A stretch of DNA of 64,000 nt. Origin: JAWXBA01 sp048499805 (lineage in GTDB: Bacteria > Gemmatimonadota > Gemmatimonadetes > Gemmatimonadales > GWC2-71-9). This document shows positions 59,417 through 64,000 of this stretch, piece after piece. The stretch is taken from positions 310,001-374,000 of the forward strand of contig JASNZF010000002.1 of assembly GCA_048499805.1 (NCBI GenBank), read 5' to 3'. The first letter of the stretch is position 1. Each line of letters starts with the position of its first letter. Below the pieces are notes generated by a model. The model did not search any database and was not told the DNA's origin. It saw only the letters and a program-made list of their open reading frames with translations. The translations under genes were made by a program, and so were the position numbers.

Positions 59417-62086
59417 ATGCCGGGACCGGCGCCATCCTCCCGCGAGCGCGCCATCCTGCACGCGCTCGGTCGCCGGATTGATCCCTCCGACCCCGGCGCC
59501 CAGAACAACCTCGGGGTCCTCTTCCACGCCAAGGGAATGCCGGCCGAGGCCATCACCGCCTTCGTCCGGGCACTCGAACTCGATCCTCGGATGGCCCTGG
59601 CCCGGCGCAACCTCGAGCAGGTTCGGCGCGAGTCGGGCTACTATGACCGGCGGATCACCGAACTCAGCGAACAGCTGGCGCGGGATGCGGCCCGGGAAGA
59701 CCTCCGCCTGGAACTGGGGCGCACCTGGCTGGCCCTGGGGGATCCCGAGCGCGCCGCCGCCGAGTTCCAGGTCCTGCACGAGCAGCGCCCCGGCGATGCC
59801 GGTGCCCTGATCCAGCTCGGCCTGGCCGCGCAGGCCAGCGGCCGGCACGATGCGGCCACCGACTGGTTCCGGAAGGCGGTCGCCCTGGAGCCCGAGAGCG
59901 GAGTCGCCCGGGTCTACCTGGGCGAGGCGCTCTACAACCAGGGGCTCAACGAACCGGCCCTCGAGGCGCTGACGGAGGCGCTCGCCCGGAGCCCCGACAA
60001 CCCCGACCTCCACTTCCTGCTGGGGTTTGTCCAGGGTGACATGGGCGACCACGAGGCCGCCCGCGAGTCCGCCCGGCGGGCCATCGCCCTCAATCCCAGC
60101 CTCGCCCAGTCGGAACCGAACCTGGACCTCTCGCCGGGGCGTCGCCCGCGACTGACCCCGCCCCCCGGCGCCCGGCAGTCGCCGATCGCCGGCCCGGATC
60201 CACACACCGCCCTCGGTCGCGCCTTCCGGGCCCGCGGGTACCTGGCCGAGGCGCTCCGGGAATTCCGGCTCGCCCTGGACGGGGGCGAGGATCGGGCCGA
60301 GGCGCTCGAGGCGATGGCCGAGGTGCACGTGCTGCGGCGCGACTTCGCTCCCGCCCTCGACCTCTACGATCTCCTGCTGGCCGACCAGCCGGGGAATGCC
60401 CGGCTCTGGAACGCGCGGGGCGTCACCCTCCACCGGGCCGGTCGGCGGTCCGAGGCGCGCGCCGCCTATCGCCGGGCGGTCGAGTCCGATCCGACCTCCC
60501 ATCAGGCCTGGAACAACCTCGGGGTGATCGCGGCGGGAGACCCACAGGGTCGGGACGCCGAGGAGGCGTTCCGCGCCGCCTTGCGGAGCAAGCCGGGGTT
60601 CCTGCAGGCCCGGCTCAACCTCGGGTTGTTCCAGTTCAGCCGACAGCGCTACCAGGAGGCGCTCGAGGAATACCGGGCGGTGCTGGTCGATCACCCGCGC
60701 AGCGCGGTGGCCTGGAACGGGGTCGGCCTGGTCCTGCAGGAGCTCCGGCGCACCAGCGATGCGAGGAATGCCTTTGGCCGGGCGGTGGACGCCGATCCCA
60801 ACCTGGCCGGCGCCCGGTACAACCTCGCCTTCGCGCTGAGCCAGCTGGGCGAGTTCGAGGCGGCGCTGCGCGAAACCAGCCGTGCCCTCGAGCTCGAGCC
60901 GTATTACGTGCCGCAGAACTACGCCCTGGCCCTCCATCTCCCCGGGGAGGAAGGGATCATCCAGGTCGCACCGGACCTGATGGGGGAGCTGTCCGGCGCC
61001 GCCGCCGGTGAATTCGTGTTCGACCCCGCGCTCCTCGATTCGCTCTTCGAGGAGATCGCTCCCCCCGCCCCGGAGGAGCCCGTCAAGGCCGCTGCGGATC
61101 CCTTCGCGCTGGCCCGGGACTACCTGAGCAAGGGCCTGCTCGAACTGGCGACCGCGGAGGCGAGCCGTGCGGTCGGTCGGGGTGCCCCGCGCGACGAAGC
61201 GGACATCCTGCTGGGCGAGGTCTACGCCCGCCGGGGGCTCCATGGCGAGGCGCTGGAGCGGTTCCAGTCTGCCCGGGAACGCAATCCCGAGAACCCGCGG
61301 GCACTTCTCGGGGCCGTCGCCTCGCTGCTGGCGCTGGATCGGCACTCGGAAGCGGTCCCCGCCGGGGAACTGCTGGTCGAGGTGGCGCCGACCCTGGCCG
61401 AGGCCTGGTCCTCGCGGGCCCGGATCCGGCTCGGCCTCGGCCTGGCGGGGCCGGCGCTGGAGGATGCGCGGGAGGCCTCGCGCCTCGACCCAGGGTGCGC
61501 CGAGCACCTGTTGCTCGAGGGGACGGCGGCGCGTCAGCTGGGCGACTTCGAGGGCGCGCTGCAGGCCTGTCGTGCCGCGCTCGCCCTCGACAAGGGACTG
61601 GCCCAGGCTTGGCTCGTCGTGGCCGAGATCGAGGTGGCGCGGGGCAACCTGGCGGAGGCGGTCGAGGGGTACCGGCGCGCGCTGGAGATCCTGCCGGCGC
61701 ACCGGCAGGGGGTGCTGGCCCTCGCGCAGCTGCTCTGTCGCACCGACCGGGCCGGGGAGGCGGTGACGCTGGTGGCCAGTTACCTGCAGGCCGAGCCGTT
61801 CGCCCTCGACGCCCTCATGATACTGGGGCAGGCGCTGCACCAGGACGGCCGCCCCGCCGAGGCGGTGCGCGCCTTCGACCGGGTGCTCCGCTTCGAGGCC
61901 GACCGCGCCGACGCCTGCTTCCACCGGGGAGCGGCCCGCGCGGCACTGCGCCAGTACCGGGCGGCGATCGCCGACTGGGACCGGGTGGTCGCGCTGGAAC
62001 CGCGGGGCGCCCTGGCCAGTGCGGCCCGCGCCCACGCCCGCAGCGCGCGGGAACTGCAGGGCATCCTCAAGCCGACGGAGCGCTGA
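59417..62086 (+). CDS. Large tetratricopeptide-repeat protein (889 aa)
   Basis: Composed almost entirely of TPR helices (e.g. NNLGVLFHAKGMPAEAITAFVRALELDP, WNNLGVIAAGD, GADYYV-type loops). No signal peptide or membrane helix. An acidic Pro/Glu-rich linker near 545-560 separates two TPR blocks. Scaffolding for protein complexes is the usual role. Three bases after cheC and three before the next gene suggest membership of the chemosensory operon. Confidence 0.9.
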   Translation: MPGPAPSSRERAILHALGRRIDPSDPGAQNNLGVLFHAKGMPAEAITAFVRALELDPRMALARRNLEQVRRESGYYDRRITELSEQLARDAAREDLRLELGRTWLALGDPERAAAEFQVLHEQRPGDAGALIQLGLAAQASGRHDAATDWFRKAVALEPESGVARVYLGEALYNQGLNEPALEALTEALARSPDNPDLHFLLGFVQGDMGDHEAARESARRAIALNPSLAQSEPNLDLSPGRRPRLTPPPGARQSPIAGPDPHTALGRAFRARGYLAEALREFRLALDGGEDRAEALEAMAEVHVLRRDFAPALDLYDLLLADQPGNARLWNARGVTLHRAGRRSEARAAYRRAVESDPTSHQAWNNLGVIAAGDPQGRDAEEAFRAALRSKPGFLQARLNLGLFQFSRQRYQEALEEYRAVLVDHPRSAVAWNGVGLVLQELRRTSDARNAFGRAVDADPNLAGARYNLAFALSQLGEFEAALRETSRALELEPYYVPQNYALALHLPGEEGIIQVAPDLMGELSGAAAGEFVFDPALLDSLFEEIAPPAPEEPVKAAADPFALARDYLSKGLLELATAEASRAVGRGAPRDEADILLGEVYARRGLHGEALERFQSARERNPENPRALLGAVASLLALDRHSEAVPAGELLVEVAPTLAEAWSSRARIRLGLGLAGPALEDAREASRLDPGCAEHLLLEGTAARQLGDFEGALQACRAALALDKGLAQAWLVVAEIEVARGNLAEAVEGYRRALEILPAHRQGVLALAQLLCRTDRAGEAVTLVASYLQAEPFALDALMILGQALHQDGRPAEAVRAFDRVLRFEADRADACFHRGAARAALRQYRAAIADWDRVVALEPRGALASAARAHARSARELQGILKPTER

Positions 62087-62089
62087 GCG

Positions 62090-63244
62090 ATGGCGATCCA
62101 GGGCCCACTGCGCGAGTTGGGCGTGCACGATGTCTTCCAGCTGCTCGATCTCGGGCGCAAGACCGGCACCCTGCGCATCCGGTCGGAGCTGCGCCAGAAC
62201 CGGGGGACGATCTGGTTCGAACGGGGCGCGGTGGTGGCCGCCGCGATCGACAGCAACCCGCACCCGCTCGGCGGGATCCTGTTGCGGACCGGCAAGCTGC
62301 GCGAGGAGGATCTGGCCCGCGCCGTGCGAATGCAGGAACAGGGCGACACCCGCCGGATCGGCGAGATCCTCGTCGGGCTCAACGCGATCACCCGGCGCGT
62401 CCTGGAGGAGCAGGTGCGCACCCAGGTCGAGGATGTCGTCTTCACCCTGCTCGGCTGGTCCGAGGGCCACTTCATCTTCGAGGAGGGGGAGGGGGACGAC
62501 ATCCCCCGCGACGCGGAGGTCCGGATCACCACCGAGTCGGTGCTCCTCGAGGCGGCGCGCCGGATCGACGAATGGTCCCAGATCGAGTCCCAGGTGCCGC
62601 ACCTTGGCGTCGTCGCCCAGCTCGCGGTCCTGCCCGGCGAGGACCGCCCCGGCTCCCTGCGCCTGGTGCCCTTCGAATGGCGGGTCCTGACCGCGGTCGA
62701 TGGCTCTCGGGACGTCCGGGCAATCGCCACCGCCGTGGGGGCCTCGGAATTTGCCACTGCCCGGGCCCTATTCGGGCTGACCTCGGCCGGTGTTATCGTC
62801 CTGCACGACGCCGCCGCCGCCTCGGTGGCCGCCGCGGCCGATCTCGAGGCGGATACGCTCCTCCAGCAGGCGGAGGAACACCTCCGGTTGCATGACATCG
62901 AGGCGGCCCGGACGGTGGCGCGCGCGGCGCTGGCGGGACACCCTTCCGAGCCCGCGCCCCAGGTGTTTTTGGGACGGTTGGCGCTGATCGAGGGGCGGGT
63001 CCTCGATGCCCAGGAGCACCTTCGCGACGGGCTCCGGATGGATCCGGGCCACGCGCAGGCACGCCGGTTGCTCGGTGCAGCACTGGCGGCCTCCGGGCGA
63101 ATGGAGGAGGCGGCCCGGACCTGGGAGGAGTGGCTGGCGCTCGATCGCCGCCCCGTGGAGGAGGAACGACGTCGCGCCCAGGTCGCGGGAGGAGCCGCCG
63201 CCGCCCGGGTACTGGCCGACCTGATGAGGATGAGCAGTGACTGA
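62090..63244 (+). CDS. DUF4388 (PATAN-like) protein with TPR C-terminus
   Basis: 384 residues. The N-terminal DUF4388 domain is recognised by GPLRELGVHDVFQLLDLGRKTGTLRI and IWFERGAVVAAAID, then a second repeat-like helical part (LLRTGKLREEDLARAVRMQEQ). The C-terminal 130 residues are TPR-like (LRLHDIEAARTVARAALAGHP). DUF4388 proteins occur with two-component and Mgl-type GTPase systems in delta-proteobacteria and related groups. It lies between the TPR protein and the TPR-roadblock gene. Confidence 0.82.
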   Translation: MAIQGPLRELGVHDVFQLLDLGRKTGTLRIRSELRQNRGTIWFERGAVVAAAIDSNPHPLGGILLRTGKLREEDLARAVRMQEQGDTRRIGEILVGLNAITRRVLEEQVRTQVEDVVFTLLGWSEGHFIFEEGEGDDIPRDAEVRITTESVLLEAARRIDEWSQIESQVPHLGVVAQLAVLPGEDRPGSLRLVPFEWRVLTAVDGSRDVRAIATAVGASEFATARALFGLTSAGVIVLHDAAAASVAAAADLEADTLLQQAEEHLRLHDIEAARTVARAALAGHPSEPAPQVFLGRLALIEGRVLDAQEHLRDGLRMDPGHAQARRLLGAALAASGRMEEAARTWEEWLALDRRPVEEERRRAQVAGGAAAARVLADLMRMSSD

Positions 63245-64000
63245 TCCGATTGCCGCCTGGACCGCCGAGCTCAGCGCCGACCCCGACAGCCTGGTCTTCC
63301 TCCAGCTCGGGGAGGCGCTGCGCCGCCGCCGCCTGCTCGACGGTGCCCTCGCGGTGGCGAAGGGCGGGGTGCAGCGCTATCCGGACCTGGCCGAGGCTCA
63401 CGACCTCCTGGCCCGGGTCCTGTCCGACCGCGGGGAGGGCGATGCCGCATTCGATGCCTGGACCACCGCCCTCCGGCTGCAGCCCGAGATGGTCGGTCCC
63501 CTGAAGGGGCTCGGCTTCCTCTGCTATCGGATGGGCGACTTCGTCCGGGCGTTGCGCCAGCTGGAGGCGGCCGCCGCGCTCGCCCCCGATGATCCCAGTC
63601 TGGCGGTGGCCATCCCGCGGGTGCGCGCCCGCCTCGAGCAGCAGGCGACCGGGATGCCCGCCGACCCGTTCGAGGGGACCGAGGGTTGGCATGGCACCAC
63701 CATGCTCCTCGACGCCCGCGGCCGACGGCTGGCCGGCAGCCTGCTTGCCCCGGACGGCGAGGATCACTCGGATGCCATTGCCGCCCGGCTCGCCGGGGTC
63801 TCCCGCGAGGCCAATCGGGCCGCCGTGCTGCTCGACCTCGGCTACTGGCACGCCATCCAGGTCGAGGGCCGCTCCGCCCAGCTGGTACTCACCGAACCGG
63901 CCAAGGAGGTCGTGCTGGTCATCCAGCGTCCCGCTGACACCCCGCCAGGACGCCTGCCGCTGATCGCCGATCGCGCCGGGGCCCTGGCGCGCCGGTGGCT
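63237..64000 (+). CDS. TPR protein with roadblock/LC7-like C-terminus, 3' partial
   Basis: It starts with GTG overlapping the DUF4388 stop and is open to the window edge. Residues 1-135 are TPR helices (LAEAHDLLARVLSDRGEGDAAFDAW). Residues 140 onward look like a roadblock/LC7 domain: GTTMLLDARGRRLAGSLLAPDG, LAGVSREANRAAVLLDLGYWHAIQVEG and LVLTEPAKEVVLVIQ. Roadblock proteins such as MglB act as GTPase partners, so an MglA-like gene may follow beyond the edge. Confidence 0.8.
   Translation, partial: MTDPIAAWTAELSADPDSLVFLQLGEALRRRRLLDGALAVAKGGVQRYPDLAEAHDLLARVLSDRGEGDAAFDAWTTALRLQPEMVGPLKGLGFLCYRMGDFVRALRQLEAAAALAPDDPSLAVAIPRVRARLEQQATGMPADPFEGTEGWHGTTMLLDARGRRLAGSLLAPDGEDHSDAIAARLAGVSREANRAAVLLDLGYWHAIQVEGRSAQLVLTEPAKEVVLVIQRPADTPPGRLPLIADRAGALARRW

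Noticed and set aside
58436..62602. 1,388-residue open frame on the minus strand
   Set aside because: It lies opposite cheA, cheC, the TPR gene and DUF4388, all with clear domains. The translation is Arg/Gly/Pro-rich without motifs, as expected for a shadow frame in GC-rich DNA.

Overview
The window is a 64 kb piece of a GC-rich bacterial chromosome. Gene content and style suggest Gemmatimonadota: very dense operons with four-base stop/start overlaps, many lipoproteins and secreted metallopeptidases, a DUF5916 outer-membrane protein, a tilS-hpt-ftsH block, and a chemosensory cluster next to TPR/DUF4388/roadblock proteins. This assignment is inference from style and gene families, not from a 16S gene or a database search.

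Layout. 1-10,010: a partial CPBP protease, 3-hydroxyacyl-CoA dehydrogenase, leucine dehydrogenase, rpiB-glyA, two small conserved genes, nnr (NAD(P)HX repair), thiL, plsC, eno and ftsB. 10,050-20,469: an integrated element of about 10.3 kb sitting in the anticodon loop of an elongator tRNA-Met gene. The host tRNA is cut into a 5' half and a 3' half, and a complete replacement tRNA-Met lies just inside the left end. The element has a leftward control/recombination operon (two HTH proteins, a small acidic protein, a tyrosine integrase lacking the usual first catalytic Arg). It also has rightward, visibly more A/T-rich cargo (two unknown proteins, an MmeI-like restriction-methylation protein, a 54-residue protein, a PIN-like protein) and a rolling-circle-type HUH Rep gene. 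20,470-32,430: secreted and envelope proteins (PHB-depolymerase-like esterase, ThuA, M23 peptidase, DUF5916, NTF2-like, secreted Rid protein) and a GMC/Gfo-Idh-MocA oxidoreductase pair. 32,499-42,346: a duplicated membrane protein, an ECF sigma/anti-sigma pair with a secreted metalloprotease, then Rid, unknown, fumarylacetoacetase, pdxH and an S9 peptidase. 42,348-56,107: CDF transporter, tilS, hpt, ftsH, a folP-like fragment, a DUF2723 glycosyltransferase-like protein, yggS, divIVA, ileS, a DksA-like protein, lspA and an rluD-like gene. 56,097-64,000: cheW, cheY, cheA, cheC, a giant TPR protein, a DUF4388 protein and a TPR-roadblock protein cut by the window edge.

Two things stand out. First, three intergenic spacers (1,289-1,422; 8,201-8,411; 20,473-20,566) share one architecture: tandem 7-base units loosely fitting GYNAGRR, a short core, then the same kind of heptamers inverted. 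Second, the replacement tRNA in the element differs from the broken host tRNA only in two anticodon-stem base pairs, changed in a compensatory way. It therefore keeps tRNA function while altering the sequence that flanks the integration crossover.
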